From: Sinorhizobium sp. BG8
GTDB lineage: Bacteria; Pseudomonadota; Alphaproteobacteria; Rhizobiales; Rhizobiaceae
Assembly: GCF_016864555.1 (NCBI RefSeq)
Contig: NZ_CP044011.1
Coordinates: 124,001 to 188,000 of the forward strand
DNA length: 64,000 nucleotides
Reading direction: 5' to 3'
Shown: positions 17,065-25,834 of the stretch, piece after piece
Position numbering within the stretch: the stretch's first letter is position 1
How the letters are laid out: each line of letters starts with the position of its first letter
Program-made: the position numbers and the translations under genes
Notes under the pieces: generated by a model
What the model was told of the DNA's origin: nothing
What the model saw: the letters and a program-made list of their open reading frames with translations, nothing else
Database searches by the model: none

Positions 17065-17818
17065 GATCGTCGTCTTCCTGGGACCCACCCTCAGCGCCGG
17101 TGAGGCGCGGTCGCATCTCGATGCCCTCTACCTGCCCCCTGTTTCCCAGGGGGACGTCGCCCGCGCGGTGATCGATCACGCGCCGCGCGCGATCGTCATC
17201 GTGGACGGCGTCTTCGCCCAGCGGCCCGCCGTGCGGCACAAGGAGATACTGTGGGCCATGGCAGCCGGCGTCCGGGTCTTCGGCGCCTCCAGCATGGGAG
17301 CCATCCGCGCCGCCGAACTGGACGAGTGCGGAATGGTCGGTCACGGCTTCGTCTACCGATGGTACCGGCGCACGCCGCTTGCGGACGACGCCGACGTGGC
17401 CGTGCCGATGGCGCCGCCCGAACTCGGTTCCCGTGCGCTCGGCGAAGCCCTTGTCGACATCCGGCTGACATTGAGGAAGGCCGAGCGCGAAGGCGTGATC
17501 CACCGGGAGCTGCGCCTGGGCCTGGAGGAGGCAGCCCGCGCGCTCCACTTCACCGATCGCACCTACGACCGGATCCTTTCCGGCAAAGGACTGGATGAGG
17601 CGGATGGAACCGCCCTGCGCGGCCTTCAAGACTGGATTTCCCAAGGTGTCGTGCACCAGAAGAAGGCGGATGCGATCAGTTTGCTCTCCGCCCTGTCGAA
17701 AAAGACGGGATTACTGGATAAAGATCAGCAATATCAGGATTTTGAGCTGACGGAAGCACTGGCTTCGGACCTTCAATACTCAGGTCTTCTCGACTGTGTC
17801 CTGCGTCACACGCGATAA
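17054..17818 (+). CDS. TfuA-like protein (YcaO partner)
   Basis: 254 aa from MNNRIVVFLGPTLSAGEAR. The TfuA-like domain (VVFLGPTL.., DGVFAQRPAVRHKEILWAMAAGVRVFGASSMGAIRAAEL) fills roughly residues 4-130, followed by a helical C-terminal half. TfuA was first described in trifolitoxin production by Rhizobium. TfuA partners of YcaO are needed for thioamide formation in thioviridamide-type peptides and in archaeal methyl-CoM reductase, probably by delivering sulfur. Here it overlaps the YcaO gene by 11 nt. The predicted reaction, backbone thioamidation, is inferred from the pairing. Confidence 0.92.
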   Translation: MNNRIVVFLGPTLSAGEARSHLDALYLPPVSQGDVARAVIDHAPRAIVIVDGVFAQRPAVRHKEILWAMAAGVRVFGASSMGAIRAAELDECGMVGHGFVYRWYRRTPLADDADVAVPMAPPELGSRALGEALVDIRLTLRKAEREGVIHRELRLGLEEAARALHFTDRTYDRILSGKGLDEADGTALRGLQDWISQGVVHQKKADAISLLSALSKKTGLLDKDQQYQDFELTEALASDLQYSGLLDCVLRHTR

Positions 17819-17862
17819 GCCAAGTATAGTGACAATTTTTCCACCTCATGAGAGATTGAGCG

Positions 17863-19086
17863 ATGGGGGAAATATTGGACACCATCGCTCTAAGACCTGA
17901 GGCGGGACTTGGCGGAAGGGCCGAGCCATCCCTCGGCACGCGATTCCTGGTCTTCCCGCAACCGCCCTATGTCAGCGGCTACGAGAAGCCGGAAGTCGTC
18001 TGGCTCACGCCGGCCGCCGGCAGGATCCTGGCGGGCCCATCCGACGATCGCATGTACGTCATCGATCCTGTCGAACCCAAGCAACCCTATGCATTTCCAG
18101 TCCTGCCGCCTTATTCGGGCAGCGTCCGGGCGCCCGCCGAGCCCGGGCCGGACGGTCATTTCGATCATATCGTCCCGGGCATGCCGGCATTTCTGTCGGC
18201 GCACAGCTATGCCTGCGCGCGGCGGGTTCTGGACGTCTGCGAGGGCTACGTCGGCCGACGGATCCGCTGGTTCTTCGAGCCGACCATCGCGCGTCTGGAG
18301 ATCGTCCCGCGCATTCTCGACTTCGACAATGCACAGTCGGGCTTCGGCTTCCTCGAACTTGGGGAAAGCGAACCGACAAGGACGGCGTCGTCCTTCGCGC
18401 TCAACTTCGATTCCGTCGCCCACGAGATGGGCCATCTGGTCCTGTTAAGCGAGCTTGGCCTTCTCCTTGGAGACGGCCGGGGCACCGATTTCTTCGCCTA
18501 CCACGAGGCGGTCGCCGACTTTGTCTCCCTGCTCGGGCTTCTCCATTTCGACACGGCCATCGACCGGATCCTGCGCCGCACGAACGGCAATCTCCTGATC
18601 AACAACGAACTCGACCGCTTTGCCGAACTGAGCGACGAACGGCAGATCAGGTCGTTCAGCAACTCGCTCCGGCAGCGGGACGTCAGCGACGAGGTCCATG
18701 ACCGTTCAAAACCCTTCGCGGCGGGCCTGTTCGATTGTGTCGTGGAGATCTACCAGACGCTACTGTTCGACCGCGGCCTGTCGGAGATAGATCCAAGGCT
18801 CTACAGCAACCTCCGCCGGCAGATGGCCTCGGACCTGATCGAGACCAGCCTGAGCGAAACCCGCGCCGACTACGAGCCGAGGCACTTCGCGAGCAAGGCC
18901 GCGCTGCAGGAAGCCCGCGACATTGTCGGCGAAAGCCTGGTCCGCTCCTGGGCCTATCTGGAACCCGACGGCCTGACCTTCGAAACGGCGGCAAACGCCT
19001 TCCTCGACACGGCCCAGACGGGCCGGGCACGACCCTATGTGACGCAGCTCGAAGACTGCATGAAGTGGCGTGAAATCATCCTCTAG
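17863..19086 (+). CDS. Thermolysin-like (gluzincin) HEXXH metallopeptidase in the YcaO-TfuA locus
   Basis: 407 aa, no signal peptide. A zinc site VAHEMGHLVLL (His187, Glu188, His191) is followed by YHEAVADFVSLL, with Glu215 as the likely third ligand. This arrangement resembles M4/M36 gluzincins, where the downstream glutamate sits in an NEAxSD-like motif. A further conserved-looking segment (RSKPFAAGLFDCVVEIYQTLL) could form the active-site wall. The family could not be named. Its place between the YcaO-TfuA genes and two small proteins suggests it matures the modified product, for example by leader or core cleavage, in the cytoplasm. Confidence 0.75.
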   Translation: MGEILDTIALRPEAGLGGRAEPSLGTRFLVFPQPPYVSGYEKPEVVWLTPAAGRILAGPSDDRMYVIDPVEPKQPYAFPVLPPYSGSVRAPAEPGPDGHFDHIVPGMPAFLSAHSYACARRVLDVCEGYVGRRIRWFFEPTIARLEIVPRILDFDNAQSGFGFLELGESEPTRTASSFALNFDSVAHEMGHLVLLSELGLLLGDGRGTDFFAYHEAVADFVSLLGLLHFDTAIDRILRRTNGNLLINNELDRFAELSDERQIRSFSNSLRQRDVSDEVHDRSKPFAAGLFDCVVEIYQTLLFDRGLSEIDPRLYSNLRRQMASDLIETSLSETRADYEPRHFASKAALQEARDIVGESLVRSWAYLEPDGLTFETAANAFLDTAQTGRARPYVTQLEDCMKWREIIL

Positions 19087-19103
19087 AGATCAAGGAGATT
19101 GAG

Positions 19104-19610
19104 ATGGTAGACGAGACAGTACCAGCCCCTCCGATGAAACCCGTATACCACCCGGATTCAATCATTCTTTATGGGGTCAAGCTGAACAGCGATACGGACT
19201 ACGCAACGTTTAGCGTTGGCAACGTGCCCAACACCGGACTGCGCGTCCAGTTGTTCACCGGCAACCAGGGGCAGTCCGCAGCGGAACACTCCATAGTGCT
19301 GGCTTATGGCTATGCATTCGAGGGCCATTGCTACAGATTCGACACCCCGCGTACTTTCATCGTTTTTTCAGGTTTCGACTACGACGCTGTAGGCTGCGGC
19401 TTTGATTCCCCGGCAGCCCTACCCGCTTTCCTGATGCCCTACAGGATGTGGTACGTCCGGTCGTCCGATGAACTGCTTGAACTGAGCCCGAACTTTGGCG
19501 ATGCAAAGGCGCTGATTCTGGACGCGAACTTACCCGGGAAGAGATCGCCGGCCTCCTATGCCATCAACATGTCGATGGCGCATCGCGGCGGTCGCCTCAC
19601 TCACGACTAG
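19104..19610 (+). CDS. Unrecognised 168-aa protein in the YcaO-TfuA locus
   Basis: 168 aa, preceded by AAGGAG 8 nt before the ATG and 17 nt after the metallopeptidase stop, so translated as part of the operon. No signal peptide. It is rich in aromatic residues and beta-prone stretches (AEHSIVLAYGYAFEGHCYRF; TFIVFSGFDYDAVGCGFDS), with two cysteines, and ends MSMAHRGGRLTHD. I do not recognise the family. It may be a large substrate of the YcaO-TfuA pair, a recognition or scaffold protein, or an immunity protein. Confidence 0.7.
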   Translation: MVDETVPAPPMKPVYHPDSIILYGVKLNSDTDYATFSVGNVPNTGLRVQLFTGNQGQSAAEHSIVLAYGYAFEGHCYRFDTPRTFIVFSGFDYDAVGCGFDSPAALPAFLMPYRMWYVRSSDELLELSPNFGDAKALILDANLPGKRSPASYAINMSMAHRGGRLTHD

Positions 19611-19741
19611 CGCAACTCTAGTGCACCAGCACGATGAACCGGCATGGAGTTGCATGCACTCAACAGTCCGACTCACTCGAACAATGCGACAGATACGAGA
19701 TCTTTCTGATCACTACGCTCGCACCCAATGAGGAGAGAACA

Positions 19742-20002
19742 ATGTTTATCCATGGGACCATCAATTTTGGAAAGGCTTTGACAGAAGTATCTGCTACAAG
19801 CGACTACGAATGGAACTATTGCAGGGATTATAAATCGCATGATATAAATAATATAAATGTCAAAAAAGAAAAAATACTTCGATTCGTCACAAAATCACAA
19901 AATGGATCAAAAACGATAAGACTAACAATTTCAGCAAAGGACGAAAAAACAACAGTAATTGAACAATTTTCAGACTGCGATAACATTGACTACCCTGAAT
20001 AA
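19742..20002 (+). CDS. AT-rich small protein (86 aa), candidate substrate or cargo
   Basis: 86 aa from MFIHGTINFG, preceded by GAGGAGAG at good spacing; the frame stays open back to an ATG at 19634, giving 122 aa, but that start lacks an RBS. The protein is polar and lysine-rich with two cysteines (NYCRDY, SDCDNIDYPE). The base composition is strikingly AT-rich (runs such as ATATAAATAATATAAATG) against a GC-rich background, pointing to recent or foreign origin. The family is not recognised. Its position at the end of the YcaO-TfuA operon makes it a candidate precursor or target. Confidence 0.6.
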   Translation: MFIHGTINFGKALTEVSATSDYEWNYCRDYKSHDINNINVKKEKILRFVTKSQNGSKTIRLTISAKDEKTTVIEQFSDCDNIDYPE

Positions 20003-20316
20003 TAATCTGAATTTGCCAGATGACAACTCAGCACTAAAGCGACTATCAGCTCTGCTGGACCAAAGTTGGCCTAGCGGCTCAAGCTCTCCGCGCGGCAGCG
20101 GTCTGCGTCTGTGGCGCACGGTCCTGACGTAAGAAGCCCCGGCGGCCAGAACCGTTCGGGGCCCTGCGCATTTGATTGATCTTTCGTGAGTTTGACTGTG
20201 CAGGGCTCAGTTGACCGAACCTTGCAACGGTCATCTTGATCCAGTCCCCGCCTCTCCCGAATTCAACAAGCAACAACGCGCAAAAGCAGCGTTGCAGGCG
20301 GGATGAGTGCGTCCAC
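20003..20316. other. Gap between the YcaO locus and the epimerase gene
   Basis: About 310 nt. No convincing gene, strong terminator or repeat seen. Composition returns from AT-rich to GC-rich near 20080. A 51-codon minus-strand frame (MTVARFGQLSP...) has no recognisable features and is not called. Confidence 0.4.
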
Positions 20317-21282
20317 CTAGAAGCTTGGACCAGGCCCGTCCTTGTGACGGTCGGCTGCTGTCGCAGGTGTTGATGCAGGCGACGCCAGCAGGCCGTCATC
20401 CAGGAAGCGCAGGCAGAGGTCGATGCCCTGCTCCATTGTCGTCTTCGGCTCAATCCCGATTGCGGACTTCAGGCCGTCATTCCAGAACCCCCATGCCGAG
20501 GGAGGCGTGACGGCAGCCTTCGGGATAAGTCGCGCGGCAGGGTAGCGAGCGGCGAGAAGCTGGGCGGCATCGCGCATCCTGCGCTTGTCACCGACGACGT
20601 TGAAGACTCTGCTTCCGGCAATCTCCGCATCGAGCATGCGCACCGTGACGTCCGTGGCGTCTTCCACCCAGGTCCAGTCGACGGGGTCGGGATAGTCGGG
20701 AAAGACGATCTCGGTGTCCCCGCGGTGCGCGGCTTCCACCATCTCCTGCATTTCTCGCCAGCCCCGGGCTCGGCCCGGCCCGTAGACATACCCGTAACGC
20801 AGACCGATGAACGTTGTATCGGGATGGTTTGGCGCAACGCAGTTCGCCAGATGCTCGCCATATGCTTTTGTGGCGCCGTAGACGCTTCCCGGCTGAGGTA
20901 CCGATCGATCCCCGAAGCTGGTGTCCGCGCCCCCAAGGGCTGCAACCGAGCTGGCGTAGATGATGCGTGAGGCGCCTGCGGCCAGCGCTTCGGCGAAGAT
21001 ATGGGCCGTGCCGAGGGCATTGACGCGCGTGGCGGCGACGATGTCGGATCCTGACTCGAGGGTCAGAAGTGCTGCCAGGTGGATTACGGCTTGTGGTGCA
21101 AAGGCCTGCAGCGCATCGCGGACTGCATCGTGATCCGAGATGTCGCAGGCTGACGCCTCGCATCCAGCCGGCAAATGTGACCCGGCCCGATCCATCCCGA
21201 GCACCTGATGACCACTGCCGGCCAGCCGGGTGCAGACGCTGCTGCCCAGAAATCCGGCCGCTCCGGTAACCGCGATGCGCAT
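20317..21282 (-). CDS. NAD-dependent epimerase/dehydratase (extended SDR)
   Basis: 321 aa. The N-terminal Rossmann motif is TGAAGFLGSSV (TGxxGxxG) and the catalytic motif YGATKAYGEHL (YxxxK), with SSVAALGG supplying the serine: an extended SDR. Family members epimerise nucleotide sugars or oxidise sugar acids such as erythronate or uronates. It is the last gene of the minus-strand run ATPase-IclR-epimerase and is probably co-regulated with the catabolic genes at 25069-29534. The substrate is unknown. Confidence 0.82.
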   Translation of the reverse strand: MRIAVTGAAGFLGSSVCTRLAGSGHQVLGMDRAGSHLPAGCEASACDISDHDAVRDALQAFAPQAVIHLAALLTLESGSDIVAATRVNALGTAHIFAEALAAGASRIIYASSVAALGGADTSFGDRSVPQPGSVYGATKAYGEHLANCVAPNHPDTTFIGLRYGYVYGPGRARGWREMQEMVEAAHRGDTEIVFPDYPDPVDWTWVEDATDVTVRMLDAEIAGSRVFNVVGDKRRMRDAAQLLAARYPAARLIPKAAVTPPSAWGFWNDGLKSAIGIEPKTTMEQGIDLCLRFLDDGLLASPASTPATAADRHKDGPGPSF

Positions 21283-21429
21283 GCTTTCATTCCATTTCTC
21301 AGGATGGGAATTTCTTTGGAGAGCGTCGATCGTCAGCGGTTCGCGAGCCCCTAGCTACCGCCAAACCCTTCGTCGCCGCGGGCGCCCGGTTTTGACCTAC
21401 AGAATGAGGCCGATTGACCGCAACGCGCT

Positions 21430-22224
21430 CTAGGACGTTTCCCAGGCAATCGCCATGTTGCTTGCCGCCCGCTCCAGGAGGGGGACGATCTCTGAGACCT
21501 TGTCGTCGGTCAATCGCGTCAGCGGCGCTGCAACGCTCATGGTTCCGACCACCCGGTCGTCCTGCTTCACCGCCACGGCGATTGCCCCCACACCTTCTTC
21601 CGCCTCTCCGCGGGCACGGCCATAGCCCTGCCTGGCTGTCTCATCGAGCTCCTTGTTGAGCGCGTCGATCGTGCGGATGGCAGCAGCGGCAGCACTCTGT
21701 CCCTGCTGTCCCAGTCCTGTTTCCAGGGCAATCCTGAGGGCCAGTTCGCGCTCTATGCTGGCGAGCCATATCTTACCGTTGGCGGTCGCATAGGGCACGA
21801 TCGTCGCGCTCATGTCCGGTTCGAAGACGAGGCCGGACCGGCGCCCTCGAGCGGATCCGATCCACACCAGACTGTTGTTCTGCACCGCCGTCAGGCGGAC
21901 CAGTTCGCGGGTCCGCTCTGCCAGGTCGTTGAGGATCGGCTGCTTGAGATCCGTCACCTCCAGCCTGTCGAGTTGCTTCTGGCCGATGAGAGCCATGCGG
22001 ATGGTCAGGGCGTAGCAATCACTTTCATTGCTCTGCCGTGCCCAGCCGTTTTCCAACAGCGAAGTGAGTATCCGATGCGACGCGCTCTTGGGGATAGCGA
22101 GCCGATGCGCGATTTCCGAAAGCTTGAGCGGTTCCTCCGCCAGCGCCAGAAGTTCGAGCATGGCAATCGTGCGTTCGACGCTCCCGCCCGAAGCGCTCAA
22201 CATCTTGTCCATCAGCCTCTCCAT
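21430..22224 (-). CDS. IclR-family transcriptional regulator
   Basis: 264 aa. An N-terminal winged helix-turn-helix (GGSVERTIAMLELLALAEEPLKLSEIAHRLAIPKSASHRIL) is followed by the IclR effector-binding domain (VWIGSARGRRSGLVF..., ARQGYGRARGEAEEGVGAIAVAV). Family members bind short palindromes and respond to small carboxylic acids. It begins 10 nt after the ABC ATPase stop, so it shares that transcript. The palindrome at 23124-23138 between the divergent units is its probable operator. Confidence 0.9.
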   Translation of the reverse strand: MERLMDKMLSASGGSVERTIAMLELLALAEEPLKLSEIAHRLAIPKSASHRILTSLLENGWARQSNESDCYALTIRMALIGQKQLDRLEVTDLKQPILNDLAERTRELVRLTAVQNNSLVWIGSARGRRSGLVFEPDMSATIVPYATANGKIWLASIERELALRIALETGLGQQGQSAAAAAIRTIDALNKELDETARQGYGRARGEAEEGVGAIAVAVKQDDRVVGTMSVAAPLTRLTDDKVSEIVPLLERAASNMAIAWETS

Positions 22225-22234
22225 CCGAAAGGGT

Positions 22235-23041
22235 TCATGCGTGCCGCTGCAGAATGCCGCGCGAAAGGAAAATCTCCGTTATCTCTTCCGACTTCTCGAT
22301 GAATTCGGGTTCGCGCCGGGCTGCAAGTCCGCGCGGCCGCGGCATTTCGATTTCCAGCACTCTCTCGATGCGGCCGGGACGCGGCGTCATCACGATCACC
22401 CGATCGGCCAATAGAACCGCCTCGTCGATCGAATGGGTAATGAAGACGACGGTCATCCGGTTCTTCAGCCATAACGCTTCGAGATCGATGCGCATCTGTT
22501 CGCGCGTCAGGGCGTCGAGCGCACCGAACGGCTCATCCATCAGGAGCAGGCGCGGCTGGAGGAGAAGAGCCCTGGCGATCGAGGCGCGCTGCTTCATGCC
22601 GCCTGACAGCTCATGAGGGTAGCGGTTCGCAAAATCCTTCAGCCCCACGGATTCCAATAGCTCCAGGGCATGGGGACGAAGCTCTTCACAGTTCCTCCCG
22701 GTCATTTCCGCGGGAAAAAGTACATTGTCCAGGATCGTGCGCCACGCGAGCAGGACGTGGTTCTGAAAGACAATGCTCATGCCCGCGGGCGGTTCTTTCG
22801 ACACGTCGCCGAACACCGAGATCTCGCCGGTGCTCGCCTGGGAAAGACGCGAGATCAGTCGCATCATCGTGGACTTGCCGCAGCCCGAGGGGCCGACAAT
22901 GGCCACGAACTCTCCGTCTCCGATTGTCAGGTCCAGCTTTTCGAGGGCGATGACGGGTGAATCCGCGTGGCCGAAGTGCTTGCTCACGCCTTCTAGTCTT
23001 ACACCAGGCTCATAACGCGGCTTCGTGCTGTGAATGTTCAA
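22235..23041 (-). CDS. ABC transporter ATP-binding protein (SsuB/TauB/NrtD family)
   Basis: 268 aa. The Walker A is GPSGCGKST, the Q-loop VFQNHVLLAWRTI, the signature LSGGMKQRASIARALLLQPRLLLMDEPFGALD. This is the ATPase type of nitrate/sulfonate/taurine and NMT1-type importers. It is divergent from the matching permease (23188-23990) and binding protein (24015-25003), an unusual split around the regulatory region. The ligand cannot be inferred to be a sulfonate; the downstream catabolic genes suggest an organic acid or heterocycle. Confidence 0.9.
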   Translation of the reverse strand: MNIHSTKPRYEPGVRLEGVSKHFGHADSPVIALEKLDLTIGDGEFVAIVGPSGCGKSTMMRLISRLSQASTGEISVFGDVSKEPPAGMSIVFQNHVLLAWRTILDNVLFPAEMTGRNCEELRPHALELLESVGLKDFANRYPHELSGGMKQRASIARALLLQPRLLLMDEPFGALDALTREQMRIDLEALWLKNRMTVVFITHSIDEAVLLADRVIVMTPRPGRIERVLEIEMPRPRGLAARREPEFIEKSEEITEIFLSRGILQRHA

Positions 23042-23123
23042 GACAGTTCCTCCCGTCTGATCGCTTTCGATGCGAATGCTCCGATTGGGACGTAAATAGC
23101 ACTTGACGGAACATCAGTCCATA

Positions 23124-23138
23124 TGGAACAGTGTTCCA
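23124..23138. promoter_or_regulatory. Perfect palindrome TGGAAC-AGT-GTTCCA (likely IclR operator)
   Basis: A perfect 6-bp dyad around a 3-nt centre, between the divergent ABC ATPase and permease genes. IclR-family sites are commonly GGAA/TTCC palindromes. An imperfect additional half site (GGAACATCAGTCC) lies about 15 nt upstream. Confidence 0.6.
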
Positions 23139-23187
23139 AGTTAAAAATTGTCAGGCACGCCTCGACGGTTTTCATCGGGAGGATCAT

Positions 23188-23990
23188 ATGTTTTCGAAAG
23201 CGATCGGCGCCTTGCGGGGCCAGACGCGTACACTTGCGAGCCTTGGCGGCGCAATACTCATCTGGGAGATCGCTGTGCGTCTCCTATCGGTGCCGGAGTA
23301 TATCCTGCCGGCGCCCAGCCGGGTCTTCGAGGACCTCGTCGCAAACTTCGGCATTGTCGCAAGCGCCTCGCTCTACACGTTGCAGCCGATGGTCCTCGGC
23401 TTCCTCGTTGCCGTGGTCATGGGGTCCTGCTGGCGCTCCTGGTGGTCTACTCGAAGGGATTCGAGCAGGTCTTCTATCCCCTTCTCGTGGTGCTTCAGAT
23501 CATTCCGAAGATTGCGATTGCGCCGCTCTTCATTATCTGGGTCGGCTTCGGCCTGCCATCCAAGGTCTTGCTCGTCTTCCTGCTGTCGTTCTTTCCGATC
23601 GTCGTGAACTCGATCGTGGCGTTCAAGTCCATAGAGCCCGATGTCTACGACCTGGCGAAGAGCTACCGTGCGAGCCGGCTGAAGGTTTTCTGGAAGGTCG
23701 AGCTTCCCGGTGCGCTGCCGTCCCTGTTCGCGGGCTTCAAGGTTGCCGCGGCGCTCTCTGCAACGGCCGCTGTTGTCGCCGAGTTCGTGGCGTCGGACAA
23801 CGGGCTTGGCTACCTGCTGCTCAACTACAACGGAAACATGAACACCAGCATGACCTTTGCGGTCATCGTGGTCCTCAGCCTGCTCGGACTGCTGCTCTAC
23901 GGCATCGTCGAACTGGTCGAGCGCTGGGCTATTCCGTGGCACGTGTCTCAACGTCGTGACGACTTCGCCGTTGGCAAGAGCCCAACGTAA
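23188..23990 (+). CDS. ABC transporter permease (SsuC/TauC type), frame broken near 23421-23424
   Basis: Starts MFSKAIGALRG. The reading frame is lost at ATGGGGTCC (23419-23427). Adding one G restores MGVLLALLVVYSKGF and runs on through the typical BPD_transp_1 core (DLAKSYRASRLKVFWKVELPGALPSLFAGFKVA) to the stop at 23990. With that base the length becomes 267 codons in frame. Both halves are family-like, so I treat it as one gene with a probable base-call loss in a G run. It forms an importer with the ATPase at 22235 and the binding protein at 24015. Confidence 0.85.
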
Positions 23991-24014
23991 CAAGACTTAA
24001 CCTGGGAGGTTGGA

Positions 24015-25003
24015 ATGCTGAAAGTAATGCGGAAAATGGTTACGGGCGGTCTGCTTGCGCTCGCGATAGGTTCGGCTGGCGCATCGTCCGCCGCAGCCGA
24101 GGACAAGGTGACGCTACGCTTGAATTTTCTTCTGAGCGGCGTCCATACGATCTTCTACTACGGGGTGGAGAAAGGCTTCTACAAGGAAGCCGGAATTGAC
24201 CTGGAAATTGGCGAGGGACAGGGTTCTGCACGCACCGTCCAGGCCGTTGCGACGGGCGGTGATACGTTCGGCATCGCAGATGGCGGCAGCGTCATTGCCG
24301 GTGCGACCCGCGGTGCGCCGGTCAAGTCGGTTCTCGGGCTCCTGAACACGTCGCCCTATGCGATCACATTCCGTGCAGACGCCAGCGTGAACACCATCAA
24401 GGATGTGGAGGGCAAGTCCGTCGCGGCATCGGCCGGCGAGGCATCGCTCGCGCTGCTGCCGGCGATCTGGAAGAAAAATGGCATTGATCCTTCAAAGGTC
24501 AGCATCCTGAATGTCGACGGGCCGGGCAAGATCATCGCGATCATGCAGAACCGTACCGACGGGACGCTGGCGGGCCTCGAGAACCAGGTTGTGGTTCTGA
24601 ACAACAAGGGCTGGAGCAGAAGGTCTTTTCGTTCGCGGAACTGGGTGTGAACACGCAGGGGCTGACGATCGTCGCCAACTCGAACCTGGTCGATGAAAAC
24701 CAGGATCTCGTCAAGCGCTTCGTGGCCGCGTCCATGAAGTCCATCGAAGCGGCCAAGGCCGATCCGGACAGCGCTGTCGCCGCCGCGGTCAAGGTGAAGC
24801 CGACTGGCGACGCCAAGCTGCTCAAGGATCAGCTCGATGTCTCCCTCAAGCTGCTTGCTTCGCCGACGAACGCTTCCGCCCCGTTGGGTGAAATGTCGCT
24901 CGCGGACTGGCAGCAGACCCTCGATCTCATGAAGGAGTACCAGGATATCAAGACGGATATGCCTGCGGACGCCTTCTTCACCAATGCGTTCATAGCGAAC
25001 TAG
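24015..25003 (+). CDS. NMT1/THI5-type ABC binding protein, frame broken near 24608-24610
   Basis: Preceded by GGGAGG. The signal peptide (GGLLALAIGSAGASSAAA) is followed by VTLRLNFLLSGVHTIFYYGVEKGFYKEAGIDLEIGEGQGS, typical of the NMT1/SsuA group. The frame fails at AACAAGGGCTGG. One extra G gives NKGLEQKVFSFAELGVNT and continues to the stop at 25003, for 329 aa in total. It is followed by a hairpin at 25020-25043. Ligand unknown. Confidence 0.85.
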
Positions 25004-25019
25004 GGCTTAAGCCTTGTCG

Positions 25020-25043
25020 GGCCCGGGCGTGACCGCTCGGGCC
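25020..25043 (+). repeat. Hairpin after the NMT1-type binding protein gene
   Basis: GGCCCGGGCG and CGCTCGGGCC pair at 9 of 10 positions around a TGAC loop, between the binding-protein stop and the SDR start. No U-tract. Similar to the stem-loops after other binding-protein genes in this window. Confidence 0.5.
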
Positions 25044-25068
25044 GCAACTCTCAGCTCGGATAACCAAC

Positions 25069-25824
25069 ATGCAGGCAATGGCGACATATGATCTTCGCGG
25101 CAGGGTAGCCGTGCTAACCGGCGCCGCCGGCGGCTTCGGCGCCGCCATTCGCGAACGCCTCACGGCGTCTGGGGCGACCGTGGTCGCGTGGGACCTGCCA
25201 GAAGCGCTTCAACAGCAGGATCTCGCTGGAATTCCTCACTACGGCGTGGATGTGACGAAGGAGGAAAGCGTCGAGGCCGCCGCGGCCGACATTCGTCGGC
25301 ATTTCGGCAAGCTCGATATTCTCATCAACAACGCAGGCGTTGTCGGGACAGTCCAGCCGACATGGGAGATACCCGCGGCAGAGTTTCGCAGGATCCTCGA
25401 CGTCAATCTCTACGGAGCATTCCTCGTCTGCCGTTCGCTCGTTCCGCTGATGCTGGAAAGCGCCGCGGCAAGCCGGTTTGGACGCATCGTCAACGTGGCA
25501 TCGATCCAGGCCAAGGAAGGCATGCACAATGCCGCGGCCTACAGCGCCGCCAAGGCCGGCCTTGTGGCGCTCACGAAGAGCCTCGGCAAGGAGCTGGCAA
25601 CCTCGGACATTCTCGTCAACGCGATCACGCCGGCCGCGTCCTTGACTGCGATGAGCGTCGACGCGCCCAAGGACCGGCTGGACGATATCCTGTCCCGCAT
25701 TCCGATGCGGCGCTTTCTCGAACCGGCAGAGGTGGCAGCCATGGTGGCATGGCTCTCCTCTTCCGAATGCAGCTTTTCGACCGGGGCGGTGTTCGACCTG
25801 TCCGGCGGTCGAGCAACTTACTGA
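25069..25824 (+). CDS. Short-chain dehydrogenase/reductase
   Basis: 251 aa (or 248 from the ATG at 25078). A classical SDR with the cofactor motif TGAAGGFGAAI, NNAG (INNAGVVG) and the catalytic YSAAK. It resembles 3-oxoacyl-ACP-reductase-like and sugar-acid dehydrogenases such as 2-keto-3-deoxy-fuconate dehydrogenase. First catabolic gene after the transporter, and very close to the next gene (25835). It probably oxidises an alcohol of the imported substrate. Confidence 0.85.
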   Translation: MQAMATYDLRGRVAVLTGAAGGFGAAIRERLTASGATVVAWDLPEALQQQDLAGIPHYGVDVTKEESVEAAAADIRRHFGKLDILINNAGVVGTVQPTWEIPAAEFRRILDVNLYGAFLVCRSLVPLMLESAAASRFGRIVNVASIQAKEGMHNAAAYSAAKAGLVALTKSLGKELATSDILVNAITPAASLTAMSVDAPKDRLDDILSRIPMRRFLEPAEVAAMVAWLSSSECSFSTGAVFDLSGGRATY

Positions 25825-25834
25825 GGTGTCAGAC

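Noticed and set aside
15892-17818. Classical azole-forming TOMM cluster
   Set aside because: No E1-like/ThiF cyclodehydratase partner, no FMN dehydrogenase and no PxPxP YcaO terminus. TfuA points to thioamide chemistry.
20079-20310. Minus-strand small frame after the AT-rich gene
   Set aside because: Basic, low-complexity translation with no conserved feature; not supported as a gene or transposase remnant.
22235-25003. Taurine/alkanesulfonate transporter
   Set aside because: The family includes these, but no sulfonate monooxygenase is present and the gene context is organic-acid catabolism, so no substrate was assigned.
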